A DNA stretch of 64,000 nt from an uncultured Flavobacteriaceae bacterium (GCA_905381055.1 CAJPUR010000015.1:19071-83070); one strand, 5' to 3'; shown: positions 1 to 9,231, counted from the stretch's first letter. Notes: generated from the sequence alone by a model not told the origin. A program made the numbers and translations.

Positions 1-435
1 TTGAAAAAATTTTTTTTTATCTTTTCTGAAAAATTGATTTAAATCATATTTTTTTGCTAAAAAAGTAGGGTTTTCGTGAATTACTAGCTCAATTTTATTT
101 TTTTCGATAAATTTTTTTATACGCTTCTCAATGTAATTATCGTCTGGATCAATTATTTCAATTTTAGAATAAAGAGCAATATTCTTTTCTAAAAAAATAA
201 TAATATCTGAGTGAGGATTTGTAGACTCTAAATATTTTACTTTTTTACCTAAAGATTCCAAATAAATTTGATAAAACTTCATTGATAACCTATGAAAAAG
301 GATTTTTTGCTTATGAAATTTATATTGATTAAAAAAAAGATTTTCTTCAATTAATAAAAAATCATTATTTTTTTTTAATAGTGAAGATTCCTCAAAAAGC
401 TGATTAGGTAGAATTATATTTAAACTAGTTCTCAT
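1..435 (-). CDS. Cryptochrome/photolyase-related protein, Fe-S type (partial, N-terminal part)
   Basis: This reading frame starts at an ATG at 435 and stays open to the window edge, giving 145 residues of a longer protein. The N-terminus reads [16 protein letters not shown], followed by LLIEENLFFNQYKFHKQKI and HRLSMKFY. These match the N-terminal Rossmann-like domain of the deoxyribodipyrimidine photolyase-related family (PF04244), whose characterised members are FAD/Fe-S (6-4) photolyases of about 500 residues. Its first bases overlap the 3' end of the CRY-DASH gene by 11 bases, so the two are probably translated from one mRNA. The catalytic and Fe-S parts lie outside the window. The family call is by recognition of the N-terminus only. 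Confidence 0.8.
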   Translation of the reverse strand, partial: MRTSLNIILPNQLFEESSLLKKNNDFLLIEENLFFNQYKFHKQKILFHRLSMKFYQIYLESLGKKVKYLESTNPHSDIIIFLEKNIALYSKIEIIDPDDNYIEKRIKKFIEKNKIELVIHENPTFLAKKYDLNQFFRKDKKKFFQ

Positions 436-1729
436 TCAACCATAAATTTTGATGTTTCATATTTGGATCATACTTTTCTGACTGCCATTTAATATCAAAT
501 TTTCTATCTCTAGGATCATTTCCAATTCCGGAAACATAAATCCAATTTCCGTAGTTACTATGGACGTCATAATCTAATAGCATGGATTCAAAATAAGCTG
601 CGCCCATTCTCCAATCTATTTTTAATTCTTTAGCCAAAAAACTTGAAACATTTTGCCGACCTCTATTGCTCATCCATCCAGTTTTTTTTAATTCCAACAT
701 ATTGGAATTAACAAATGGATACTTAGTTTTACCTTCAACCCAAGTTTCAAATAATTTTTTTGATCTGTTACACTCATAATTCCTATCCAAAATACCTTCT
801 AATTTGAATATCTTATCTCTATGCTTCATTGAAATATATTTAAAAAAATCTCTCCAAATTAGCTCAAAAATCAACCAATAGGTAGACTGATTTTTTTGGA
901 TAGACTTTTCATATCTTTTTATCTCCCAATATATTTTTCTTGGAGATAACGAACCATTAGCTAACCAAGGAGAAAATTTTGAACTATAATCAACTCCTAA
1001 AAGTCCATTTCTAGTTTTTTTATAAAATGATAGTTTTTTTGTTTTCCATAAATAATTATTTAATCTCTCTAAAGCTTGATCACACCCGCCTTTGAAAGGG
1101 AAAGCAGTTTTAGAATGATTTTCTTTGATTTTTAAACCTAGATCAATAAGAGAAGGTAAACTAAAAGCTTTAAGTCTTAATTTATTTTCTTTTAAAGGAA
1201 TGATGTCAGGAAATAGGCTTCTTACTTTAATCTTTTTTTCGCATATTTTTCTAAAAACAGTAAAAACCTCAGGTATTTGTTTTATTTCCATTTTAACATC
1301 ATTAGGATGAAATAAAAATTGATCAAAATAAGTTTTTACACTAACATTTGAAGGAATAACATTAATTAAATTTTTTTCAGTTTCATACTCATCTCTTGTC
1401 CATTCTTTTTGAAAGAAAAGTGAGTCAATTTTAAGTTTCCTTATCCAATAATCTAATCCTTTAATTGGATTTCGCTTTTCAATAATTAGAGTAATATTTA
1501 ATTTTTCAAGTTGATATTTAAGAGAAGATATAGTATCAATTAAAAATTGTGCTCTAAATGATTCAGTTCTATTGTACCCCCATTGATTTTTTGAAAAAAA
1601 TTGTGGATCAAAACTGTAATAGGCAATAACATTATTATATTTATTAGAAGCGAAGTAAAAAGAGGCTTGATCCTCGATTCTAAGGTCATTTCTTAACCAA
1701 ATTAGGGCCTTACCTTTCTTTTCCTGCAT
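425..1729 (-). CDS. DASH-type cryptochrome
   Basis: A flavoprotein of the photolyase superfamily; characterised DASH members bind FAD and an antenna pterin and repair CPDs, mainly in single-stranded DNA. The N-terminus [14 protein letters not shown] is the photolyase antenna-domain start. The C-terminal FAD region carries [41 protein letters not shown] and [11 protein letters not shown], and GNDPR is diagnostic for DASH. I prefer the ATG at 1729 ([11 protein letters not shown]), because an ATG at 1741 only adds MFKK and lies deeper inside the overlapping DUF2256 gene. About 434 residues is normal length. It sits between DUF2256 and a second photolyase-like gene with overlaps on both sides, which implies co-transcription. 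Confidence 0.93.
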   Translation of the reverse strand: MQEKKGKALIWLRNDLRIEDQASFYFASNKYNNVIAYYSFDPQFFSKNQWGYNRTESFRAQFLIDTISSLKYQLEKLNITLIIEKRNPIKGLDYWIRKLKIDSLFFQKEWTRDEYETEKNLINVIPSNVSVKTYFDQFLFHPNDVKMEIKQIPEVFTVFRKICEKKIKVRSLFPDIIPLKENKLRLKAFSLPSLIDLGLKIKENHSKTAFPFKGGCDQALERLNNYLWKTKKLSFYKKTRNGLLGVDYSSKFSPWLANGSLSPRKIYWEIKRYEKSIQKNQSTYWLIFELIWRDFFKYISMKHRDKIFKLEGILDRNYECNRSKKLFETWVEGKTKYPFVNSNMLELKKTGWMSNRGRQNVSSFLAKELKIDWRMGAAYFESMLLDYDVHSNYGNWIYVSGIGNDPRDRKFDIKWQSEKYDPNMKHQNLWLNEN

Positions 1730-1839
1730 TTTTTTGAACAATACTTAACGTTTTTCCAATCTCTTTCCCATTTTTTTCTCCAATCAAAACTTCTGTTACA
1801 TATTAGACATATTTTAGATTGAATTTTTTTTTTATGCAA
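1702..1839 (-). CDS. DUF2256 small zinc-finger-like protein (non-ATG start)
   Basis: Reading the complement of the gap between the two photolyase genes gives a 45-residue frame ending in TAA at 1702. Its core is [17 protein letters not shown], followed by [15 protein letters not shown]. The CxxC and CxxxC pairs and the RKKWE..W..VKYCS pattern identify DUF2256, a family often found next to photolyase and cryptochrome genes; its function is unknown. No ATG is available. The likely start is TTG at 1839; another TTG at 1848 overlaps the stop codon of the upstream photolyase. The 3' end overlaps the start of CRY-DASH in another frame. It is easy to miss because of its size and start codon. Confidence 0.82.
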   Translation of the reverse strand: MHKKKIQSKICLICNRSFDWRKKWERDWKNVKYCSKKCRKRKVRP

Positions 1840-1844
1840 AATAA

Positions 1845-3149
1845 TCAAGAATTTAATGCCTGTTTATATGTATTTAGGCACCTTTCTCTAGCATACTTGT
1901 GATCAACTATTGGTGAGGGATAGGAAACGGAATTATAATCACTAATCCATTTCTTTATATAATTTTTCTCATTGTCAAATTTCTTTAATTGCTCATGTGG
2001 ATTAAAAATCCTAAAATATGGAGCCGCATCAACACCACAACCTGCAACCCATTGCCAATTTCCAACATTACTTGACATTTCATAATCCAATAACTTTTTT
2101 GCAAAATAAGCTTCTCCTTTTCTCCAATCAATAAGTAAATGCTTACATAAAAAACTTCCTACTAACATTCTTACCCTATTATGCATAAATCCAGTTTTAT
2201 TTAGTTGTCTCATTCCAGCATCAACTAGAGGGAAACCAGTTTTGCCTTCACTCCACTTGATGAAATCGCTGGGGTCATTTAACCATTGTATTTTTTCATA
2301 TTTGCTTTTGAAGCATTTTTTTTGGGTATGAGGGAAATGCCATAAAATCTGCATGAAAAATTCTCTCCAAACTAACTCTTTTAAAAATGTATTATTTTTA
2401 TTATTAGAAGCCTCAAAAGCTATTGCTCTTATACTTCTTGTTCCAAACCTTAAGTGAGGACCAATTTTAGAAGTCATATCTGTGAAAGGAAAATTTCTTG
2501 TTTCTTCATATTTTTTTATTACCTCTTGGCTTAAATTGATTTTAGGCCAAGATAAATTTGATTCTTTAAATCCTAAATCACTTAGCTTAAGGATAGGTAA
2601 TGAGAGCTTAATTAAATTATGTAAATAATTTTCGGATGGGTAATTTGAAATACCTTCTGATTGGAATTTTAAAAGCCATTTTTTGGAATATGGTGTATAA
2701 ACTACATAAGGGGAGCCGTCGTCCTTAACTATTTCAGACTTTTCATAGATAACTTGATCCTTGTGAGTTTCAAATTCTATTCCTTTACTATTGAGTAATT
2801 TTCTAATTTCTTGATCTCTTTGGGTTGCGTATGGCTCATAATCTCTATTCACAAGTACCTTGTAAACACTGTGTTTTTTTAAAATTTCTAAAAAAACGGC
2901 CTTAGGATTTCCCAGATACATTCCTACATTACATCTGTTCTTCTCCATAGCATCATTAATTGAACCTAAGGCCGAGTGAATCATTGATATTCTTGCATCG
3001 TCATTATCTAATGACTTTATTATTTTTTTATCAAATATAAAAACGGGTAAAACTTTATAACCACTTTTAAGTGCCAAATAAAGACCCTTATTATCGTATA
3101 ATCTTAAATCTCTTCTAAACCAAAATATGACAACTTTATTATTATCCAT
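1845..3149 (-). CDS. phrB: Deoxyribodipyrimidine photolyase (class I)
   Basis: Light-driven repair of UV-induced pyrimidine dimers, using FADH- and an antenna chromophore. The 434-residue protein starts [15 protein letters not shown] (antenna domain). The FAD and DNA-binding half contains [68 protein letters not shown] and [21 protein letters not shown], all standard for class I enzymes. The start codon overlaps the SDR stop by one base (TAATG), so translational coupling is likely. CPD specificity is inferred from family resemblance; a (6-4) activity is not excluded by sequence reading alone. Confidence 0.93.
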   Translation of the reverse strand: MDNNKVVIFWFRRDLRLYDNKGLYLALKSGYKVLPVFIFDKKIIKSLDNDDARISMIHSALGSINDAMEKNRCNVGMYLGNPKAVFLEILKKHSVYKVLVNRDYEPYATQRDQEIRKLLNSKGIEFETHKDQVIYEKSEIVKDDGSPYVVYTPYSKKWLLKFQSEGISNYPSENYLHNLIKLSLPILKLSDLGFKESNLSWPKINLSQEVIKKYEETRNFPFTDMTSKIGPHLRFGTRSIRAIAFEASNNKNNTFLKELVWREFFMQILWHFPHTQKKCFKSKYEKIQWLNDPSDFIKWSEGKTGFPLVDAGMRQLNKTGFMHNRVRMLVGSFLCKHLLIDWRKGEAYFAKKLLDYEMSSNVGNWQWVAGCGVDAAPYFRIFNPHEQLKKFDNEKNYIKKWISDYNSVSYPSPIVDHKYARERCLNTYKQALNS

Positions 3150-3847
3150 TAGTTAACTTTTAAATCTCCAATTCCACCGTCTAAATGAATTATTTGCCCA
3201 GTCATCCATTTACTTTTATCACTCAACAAAAAATGGGTTAACTCTGCAATATCAGTTGAACTTCCAATTTCTTTTAAAGGATGCCTTTCTTTAGCTTTAT
3301 CAATTTTGATTTCACTATTTAAAAACTTATTAGATAATGGAGTATCTGTTATTGATGGAGCTATTGTATTAAATCTTATTTTTGGTGCAAATTCTGCTGC
3401 AAGTGATCTGGTTAAGCCTTCTATGGCTCCTTTTGAGGAGGCAACTGATGAGTGAAAAGGCATACCAGTCTGAACAGCTACAGTGCTGTAAAAAACAACA
3501 CTAGCCTTTTCGCTTTTAAGTAGCAAATCAAGAACTGATTGAAGAGAAGTTATTGCACCTAGTACATTTATATTAAAATCATCTGAAAAATTTTGAGGCC
3601 TTAAACCTTTAAATGGCCTTAAGTTTATTGACCCTGGACAATAAACAAAACCATCAATATGTTCTGGTAACTCTTCTTTAGGTATACTTCCTTCAAGGAC
3701 ATCAAATTTAATATATTTAATATTTGGACTTTCTAAACCTTCATTAGATCTGTTTGCGACAATTAGATTGTGGTCGTTTCCAAGTAATTTGACCAACGAA
3801 TTACCTATACCCTTTGATCCACCAATAATAAGAATATTCTTTCTCAT
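3149..3847 (-). CDS. SDR-family protein lacking the catalytic Tyr
   Basis: A 232-residue Rossmann protein of the short-chain dehydrogenase/reductase family. The nucleotide-binding motif is intact (ILIIGGSKGIGNS) and a Ser of the usual triad is present (FYSTVAV). Where classical SDRs have YxxxK, this protein reads HSSVASSKGAIEG: the Lys is kept but the Tyr position is Val. The C-terminal part (GQIIHLDGGIG) is normal. It lies in the photolyase operon, one base overlapping phrB and 5 bases from the SRPBCC gene. A redox function is therefore doubtful; it may bind NAD(P) without classical catalysis, or use another residue. Family membership is sure, function is not. Confidence 0.88.
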   Translation of the reverse strand: MRKNILIIGGSKGIGNSLVKLLGNDHNLIVANRSNEGLESPNIKYIKFDVLEGSIPKEELPEHIDGFVYCPGSINLRPFKGLRPQNFSDDFNINVLGAITSLQSVLDLLLKSEKASVVFYSTVAVQTGMPFHSSVASSKGAIEGLTRSLAAEFAPKIRFNTIAPSITDTPLSNKFLNSEIKIDKAKERHPLKEIGSSTDIAELTHFLLSDKSKWMTGQIIHLDGGIGDLKVN

Positions 3848-3852
3848 ATATG

Positions 3853-4320
3853 TTAATTTTTAAAATCTCCGAAAATTGTAATTAATTTATTATATCTGTA
3901 ATTAAATATTTCATCAAGCTTAGGCTTAACTATAAGTGGATGAGCAATACTTCCTAAAAAAGAAAAAGGTAAAGCATAGTCAATAATGTCTGTCATTTCA
4001 ACTCCACCATCGATTTCTTTTAAAAAATGTTTGTGATGCCAAAATGAATAAGGACCAAATCTTTGCTCATCAACAAAAAACTCTAATTTTTTCATATGAG
4101 TTATTTCAGTAGTCCATGAAATTTTAAAACCAAACAATGGAGTTACTGTATAATTTATAATCTGGCCTGCATACATCTTTTTAATGTTATCATCAATTAT
4201 TTTAAAATTCATGTAATCAGGAGTTATTACTGAAAGATTCTTTGGGTCAGATAAAAAGTCCCAAGCCTTTTCTAAAGTGATAGGTAATTTTTGATTTGTA
4301 ATTAATTTAAAAATTTTCAT
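3853..4320 (-). CDS. SRPBCC (START/polyketide cyclase-like) ligand-binding protein
   Basis: A 155-residue cytosolic protein of the SRPBCC helix-grip fold, known for binding hydrophobic ligands. Recognisable parts are the opening ITLEKAWDFLSDPKNL, the central PYSFWHHKHFLKEIDGG and the C-terminal helix with IAHPLIVKPKLDEIFNYRY. No membrane segment or signal peptide is visible. It is the first gene of the minus-strand photolyase operon; the SDR follows after 5 bases. Association with photolyase and SDR genes suggests a role tied to light or a membrane-derived ligand, but this is inference from context only. Confidence 0.8.
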   Translation of the reverse strand: MKIFKLITNQKLPITLEKAWDFLSDPKNLSVITPDYMNFKIIDDNIKKMYAGQIINYTVTPLFGFKISWTTEITHMKKLEFFVDEQRFGPYSFWHHKHFLKEIDGGVEMTDIIDYALPFSFLGSIAHPLIVKPKLDEIFNYRYNKLITIFGDFKN

Positions 4321-4325
4321 TACTG

Positions 4326-4333
4326 CAAATATA
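4326..4333 (-). promoter_or_regulatory. Bacteroidota -7 promoter element of the photolyase operon
   Basis: On the minus strand the bases TATATTTG match the Bacteroidota -7 consensus TAnnTTTG. Only five bases separate them from the ATG at 4320, so the transcript would begin at or next to the start codon. No TTG -33 element is found about 19 bases upstream; an inverted repeat occupies that place. Confidence 0.5.
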
Positions 4334-4338
4334 ATAAA

Positions 4339-4370
4339 TTGTTTAACTATTTTAAATAATAATTAAACAA
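4339..4370. promoter_or_regulatory. Inverted repeat upstream of the photolyase operon (candidate operator)
   Basis: TTGTTTAA (4339-4346) and TTAAACAA (4363-4370) form perfect 8-base inverted arms around a 16-base spacer. The repeat lies where the -33 promoter region of the SRPBCC gene would be, so it could be an operator or the recognition site of an alternative sigma factor. In AT-rich DNA an 8-base repeat can arise by chance. Confidence 0.35.
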
Positions 4371-4401
4371 AAATTATTAACTATCCTTAATAAGTTTAAA
4401 A

Positions 4402-6066
4402 TTATTGATTTTTAGTATTAAATAAGTTAAAAAATAATGACAAAATAATTGTAAAAATTGCACCAAACAAGTTAAGCCACAGATAACCATATAAATCACT
4501 AACAAAAAGGATAATAATTATAATCTCAGAAATTATTGCTGAATAAAAAATTGAATTAGATTTTATTTGCTTTATGAAAATTGCAACTAAAAAAACACCT
4601 AAAATAGTTCCATAAAAAATAGAGCCTATAATATTTATCAGCTGAATCAAATTATCAAATAAACTACTAATATTTGCAAAAATAATTGCTATTATTCCCC
4701 ACATTAATGTAAAAAATTTTGACATTTTTAAATAATGTGACTCACTATAATTGGGGAAAGTGGGCTTGTAAAGATCAATAATAGTAGTTGAAGTTAAAGC
4801 ATTTAATTCTGACGAGGTAGAACTCATTGCCGCAGAAAGGATAACAGCAATTAATAAACCAATCAATCCAATGGGTAAATAATTTAAAATAAAAGAAATA
4901 AATACATAGTCCTTATCATTAGACTCAACATTGTTTATATTCTCCTTAATAATATTTTTAGCTCTTTCCCTTTGATTCTTTTCGATATTTTCGAGACTTA
5001 AAAATTCACTTTGCATTTCTTCAGAAATCAAAAAATCATTGTGACTTAAAATTTTAATTTTTTCCCTTTGAGTATGATAGTTTTCATCCACAATTTTATT
5101 AAAAATGTGTATTTGATCAGAAGATTTTATTTCACTAAGAGCTTTTGGATTGAAATGAATCGGGGCTATTTGAAACTGATAAAAAATAAATACAAAAACA
5201 CCTACGAGTAGAATTAAAAATTGCATTGGGATTTTTAAGATTGCATTCATTATCAGTCCCATCTGACTTTCTTTTAAACTCTTTCCTGATATATATCTTT
5301 GAACCTGACTTTGATCTGTTCCAAAATAAGATAAAGCTAAAAATAAACCTCCAGTTATTCCACTCCAAAAAGTATATCTATTGTTAAGATCAAAACTAAA
5401 ATCCAGTAAATTCAATTTTCCATTTAACCCAGCAATTTTTAAGGCTTTATATGTATTTATATTTTCTGGAAGTGATGTGATTATATAAAACAAAGCTAAA
5501 AACATTCCAGATATCATGATAAACATTTGAATTTTATGAGTTGAATTTAGTGCACGAGTTCCACCAATTGCAGTGTAAATAATTACACTAAATCCAATAA
5601 TAACAATTAAAAACTTTAAATTCCAATTTAATACAACACTTAAAATTATAGCAGGGGCATAAATTGTAATTCCTGCAGCCAGTCCCCTTTGAATTAAAAA
5701 TAATAAAGCTGTCAAAATCCTGGTTTTTCTGTCAAACCTTTTTTCAAGAAATTGATATGCAGTAAATACTTTTAGTTTGTTGTAAACAGGTATAAAAAAA
5801 ATGCAAATAATAATTACTGCAAAAGGAAGACCAAAATAAAATTGAATAAAGCCCATACCATCACTATATGCCTGTCCAGGAGTTGATAAAAAAGTAATTG
5901 CACTAGCTTGGGTTGCCATGACAGATAAGCCTATAGTCCACCAATTTGCTTTATTTCCAGCCTTTAAATAATCTTTTAAATTTAAATTAATTCTATTTTT
6001 CCAAGTACCATATATAACAATTACTGAAATAGTAAAAATTAAAACTAACCAATCAATTGAATTCAT
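4402..6066 (-). CDS. Sodium/solute symporter (SSS family)
   Basis: A 554-residue inner-membrane protein with about 13-14 hydrophobic segments, of the Na+/solute symporter family. Family signatures include the first-helix region with YLKAGNKANWW and SVMATQASAITFLSTPGQAY, the GIGG-like TAIGGTRALNSTHKIQ, and SYFGTDQSQVQRYISGKSL. A hydrophilic insertion of about 90 residues (roughly 300-390) precedes the segment GLLIAVILSAAMSSTSSELNALTS, which carries the Na+-site-like Ser/Thr cluster. Substrate cannot be told from sequence. It lies 97 bases downstream of a secreted PIG-L deacetylase on the same strand, so uptake of a deacetylated sugar or related product is possible but unproven. Confidence 0.9.
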   Translation of the reverse strand: MNSIDWLVLIFTISVIVIYGTWKNRINLNLKDYLKAGNKANWWTIGLSVMATQASAITFLSTPGQAYSDGMGFIQFYFGLPFAVIIICIFFIPVYNKLKVFTAYQFLEKRFDRKTRILTALLFLIQRGLAAGITIYAPAIILSVVLNWNLKFLIVIIGFSVIIYTAIGGTRALNSTHKIQMFIMISGMFLALFYIITSLPENINTYKALKIAGLNGKLNLLDFSFDLNNRYTFWSGITGGLFLALSYFGTDQSQVQRYISGKSLKESQMGLIMNAILKIPMQFLILLVGVFVFIFYQFQIAPIHFNPKALSEIKSSDQIHIFNKIVDENYHTQREKIKILSHNDFLISEEMQSEFLSLENIEKNQRERAKNIIKENINNVESNDKDYVFISFILNYLPIGLIGLLIAVILSAAMSSTSSELNALTSTTIIDLYKPTFPNYSESHYLKMSKFFTLMWGIIAIIFANISSLFDNLIQLINIIGSIFYGTILGVFLVAIFIKQIKSNSIFYSAIISEIIIIILFVSDLYGYLWLNLFGAIFTIILSLFFNLFNTKNQ

Positions 6067-6163
6067 AAGCTAAAGAAAGTCATAAAAAAATAAAATAAAA
6101 TCCAATAAATTATACTGGAAAAAAATACAATTATGTAAATTTTTTTGTTAACCATAATTAGAA

Positions 6164-8614
6164 TTAATGAGCAATTAAATTAACAAATAACCTGAAAGCT
6201 CCAGGAACTCCAGCTGGGAGTTGTCTAAAAAAACTTAACCCTGTATATATTATTTTACCCTTACCGAATTCTCCAATTAATAGGCTTCCAAGTTTTTCAT
6301 TTTCACCATTGTCATTCATAGATAAAATTGGTTTAAAATCAACACCCCAATCGTTTGCAAAATAAAGCCCTCGCTCTTGAACCCAACCATTAAAATCGTT
6401 ATAAGTAATTTTATTTGGGAAATTTAAAATTGGATGATCTTTATCTAGAATTCTTACTTCACTATTTTCATTGGTTACTCTATTCCTTGAAAGATTCAAT
6501 TTAATAGGAGTTATTTCTCTAGTTTTCAAACCTCTGGAGGTATTATATTGAATAACTAAATTCCCTCCATTTTTTACATAATCCCAAATTATTTTTTTCT
6601 TATATTTTATATCATCCTCAATGTTAAATATTCTTATTCCAAGTATTAATGAATTAAATTTTTTTAATTGTTCAACATTTAGATCATTTAAAGATAATTT
6701 TTCCACTTCAATTCCAACTTGAGATAAACTTTCAGGAATTTTATCACCAGCTCCAGGAATATATGCAACTTTAAATTTTGGTGTTGAAATTGAAATAGGG
6801 ATTAATTTTGTTTCACTTTTAAGTAATATGTATTGTTTAGGAATGTGTTTATGATTAACAATATTCAAAGAAAATAAAGGATTTATATTTTCAGAATTAA
6901 TTAAAATTGGTTTTACAAAACCTTGTTTAGGATTTTTATCGGGACTAATTTTAAATTTAATTTTTTTTGAGTTACCAATCCCTGAGATTTTTAAATCTAT
7001 ACTTTTTGGTTCAACAGTCCATCCATCTGGAAGTTTTAACCCTATTTTACCTTCAAAAAATTGATCGTGATTATTAATTTCAAGATCAACTGTCTTAATT
7101 TCATTATTTTTGAATATATATATATCACTTCCAAAATTTACGGTAGCTTTAGGTAATATATTTATACTTTCAACTATTTCACCCTCAACTGGATCAGTTT
7201 TTCGATATTCAATTTGTTTAAAAAAATCTATTTTTTCACCATCAATTAAAATTTCAAATCGAACTTTTAAATCATTTTCATTAAGAGATAAATGATTTTC
7301 AGAGTCATTTCCTAAATTATAATGCCCCTTTGAACCTGGAGTCAATAGCCAAGAAGGAGAGGTTAAATCATTATCAATAAAAAAAGTTGACTTTTCAATC
7401 AATAAACTATTAGTCTTTAATCTTTTATTTAAATCTATTATCTTTTCTCCATAACCTATTGACTTTAAAATAATATTTTTACTGGTTTGATGAATCACTT
7501 TAATGTTTAGATCTAATTCATTATTATTAGTTATAAATGGAGTTGGTGAATTAACTTGAATAGTAAGTCCAATACAAGACTCAATAATTTTTTTAACTTC
7601 AACTAACTTCCTTTTTTTCCAAATATTTTCATCTAAAAGACTGATTTTTTTATAAACTTTTAAAAGGTCATTGATAATTAACTGTGGATTTAAAAAATTA
7701 AAATTTTTAATTATTTTATCGATTTCATTTTTTATTTCTTTTCCTCCTTTAAGTCTAGACCAAGAAGTATTAATGCCGTAAAATGGATCGTTATTTAAAG
7801 GCTTACTGCCAGCAACGAGTTCTAAATAATTTAAATTAGAACCAAAAGTTGGGCTACTACCAAAACCTTGAGATTTATGTTGACTTCTACTTGTTGCAGA
7901 TAAATAAGAATTATAAACCCCTTTTTCCCTGTTGTAGGTTCCAACATCTATAGATAAAAACTTTTCTTTGTTTAATTTATCAAATTTTTCTCTACTTCCA
8001 TAAAAAAACCAAGAAGTATTCAAAAAAATTCTTTCAATAATCCATGATTTACTTTTTTTATTAAAATTATTAATTTTATTAAAAGCTTCTAAACTCAAAA
8101 TTGCTGAAGCTGTATGATGTCCATGAGTTGTCCCAGGAGTTCTATGATCAAAACGATTAATAATGATATCTGGCTGAAAAGAATTAAGAGTTTTAATTAT
8201 TTCATTTAACACCTTCTGTTTATTCCATATTGAGAAGGTTTCCTCAGGAATTTTTGAAAAACCAAAATCCTTAGCACTTGAAAAAAATTGTTGAGCACCA
8301 TCAATTTTTCTCGCAGCATATAATTCTTCAGTTCTTATTACTCCCAATTTTTCCTTTAGATTATCTCCTATTAGATTTTGACCTCCGCTACCTCTTGTTA
8401 GAGATAAATAACTAGTAGCAGCTAACTTTTCATTAGAAAAATATGATAGAAGAGCCGTATTTTCGTCGTCAGGATGGGCAGCAATATAAATAATTGAACC
8501 TAAAAAATTTAATTTTTTTAAATCATTATATATTTCAACTGAATTTTTTTGGCAAAAAAGATCAGGTTTGAAAATATAAAACAATAAAACACTAATAATT
8601 AACTTAAAATTCAT
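6164..8614 (-). CDS. Secreted PIG-L (LmbE-like) deacetylase with C-terminal amidotransferase-like domain
   Basis: An 816-residue protein with an N-terminal signal peptide (hydrophobic run ending near FKPDLFCQ). The PIG-L zinc deacetylase domain follows at about 35-280: AAHPDDE supplies the His/Asp/Asp ligands, and THGHHTASA supplies the later His. PIG-L enzymes remove N-acetyl groups from GlcNAc-type substrates. The middle (about 350-600) is beta-rich with a stretch resembling NPCBM/NEW3 sugar-associated domains (LPDGWTVEP). The C-terminus (about 620-816) resembles a ThuA/amidotransferase-like fold (KVAYIPGAGD, GGNLVIQYN, GKGKIIYTGLSFFRQLPAG). It is 20 bases downstream of maf and 97 bases upstream of the symporter gene. 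The natural substrate is unknown. Confidence 0.87.
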   Translation of the reverse strand: MNFKLIISVLLFYIFKPDLFCQKNSVEIYNDLKKLNFLGSIIYIAAHPDDENTALLSYFSNEKLAATSYLSLTRGSGGQNLIGDNLKEKLGVIRTEELYAARKIDGAQQFFSSAKDFGFSKIPEETFSIWNKQKVLNEIIKTLNSFQPDIIINRFDHRTPGTTHGHHTASAILSLEAFNKINNFNKKSKSWIIERIFLNTSWFFYGSREKFDKLNKEKFLSIDVGTYNREKGVYNSYLSATSRSQHKSQGFGSSPTFGSNLNYLELVAGSKPLNNDPFYGINTSWSRLKGGKEIKNEIDKIIKNFNFLNPQLIINDLLKVYKKISLLDENIWKKRKLVEVKKIIESCIGLTIQVNSPTPFITNNNELDLNIKVIHQTSKNIILKSIGYGEKIIDLNKRLKTNSLLIEKSTFFIDNDLTSPSWLLTPGSKGHYNLGNDSENHLSLNENDLKVRFEILIDGEKIDFFKQIEYRKTDPVEGEIVESINILPKATVNFGSDIYIFKNNEIKTVDLEINNHDQFFEGKIGLKLPDGWTVEPKSIDLKISGIGNSKKIKFKISPDKNPKQGFVKPILINSENINPLFSLNIVNHKHIPKQYILLKSETKLIPISISTPKFKVAYIPGAGDKIPESLSQVGIEVEKLSLNDLNVEQLKKFNSLILGIRIFNIEDDIKYKKKIIWDYVKNGGNLVIQYNTSRGLKTREITPIKLNLSRNRVTNENSEVRILDKDHPILNFPNKITYNDFNGWVQERGLYFANDWGVDFKPILSMNDNGENEKLGSLLIGEFGKGKIIYTGLSFFRQLPAGVPGAFRLFVNLIAH

Positions 8615-8634
8615 TTTTAATCTTAAAATTTTCT

Positions 8635-9231
8635 TTACTCGTTTTTTAAAAACTCATTCATTTTTATTATAAATTTTGACAAAGGGAAACCCATTATATT
8701 AGTGTAACTTCCCTCAATTTTATCTACTCCAACAAATCCAATCCAATCTTGAATTCCGTAGCCTCCTGCCTTATCAAGTGTTTGAAAATTTTCTACATAA
8801 TTTAAGATTTCTGAATCATACAATTCCCTAAAATAAACAAAACTTCTTTCATTAAAAATAATTTGTCTATTTAACCCTGTTATTCCAACAGATGTAATTA
8901 CCGTATGAAAATTATTTGACATTCTTTTTAAAATTCGAATGCTTTCATCAATTGATTTTGGTTTACCAATATATTGATTTTTGAACCAAACAATAGTATC
9001 AGCAGTAATCACTATTTCGTTTTTATTTATTTTATCTTTAAATGAATCTGCTTTGAATTTTGCTAAATAATCTGAAATTTCAGCTTCTACTAAATTCATA
9101 GGAAAGGATTCTTCTACTTTGGGAGAAATTATTTTAAATGGAATATTAATTTTTTTAAGTAAATCTTTTCTTCTAGGAGAATCTGAAGCCAGAATTATTT
9201 GATATTTATTAATATTTGAAAATGACATCAA
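8635..9231 (-). CDS. maf: Maf family nucleoside-triphosphate pyrophosphatase
   Basis: A cytosolic house-cleaning NTP pyrophosphatase that hydrolyses non-canonical or methylated (d)NTPs; older names call it a septum formation inhibitor. The 198-residue protein has the family P-loop-like start ILASDSPRRKDLL, the conserved PKVEES, the TADTIVW motif, IGKPKSIDESIRIL and GGYGIQDW..FV..IEGSYTNIMGFPL. All are typical and complete. It lies three bases downstream of the kdsC-like gene and is probably part of the murA operon running towards lower coordinates. Confidence 0.93.
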   Translation of the reverse strand: MMSFSNINKYQIILASDSPRRKDLLKKINIPFKIISPKVEESFPMNLVEAEISDYLAKFKADSFKDKINKNEIVITADTIVWFKNQYIGKPKSIDESIRILKRMSNNFHTVITSVGITGLNRQIIFNERSFVYFRELYDSEILNYVENFQTLDKAGGYGIQDWIGFVGVDKIEGSYTNIMGFPLSKFIIKMNEFLKNE

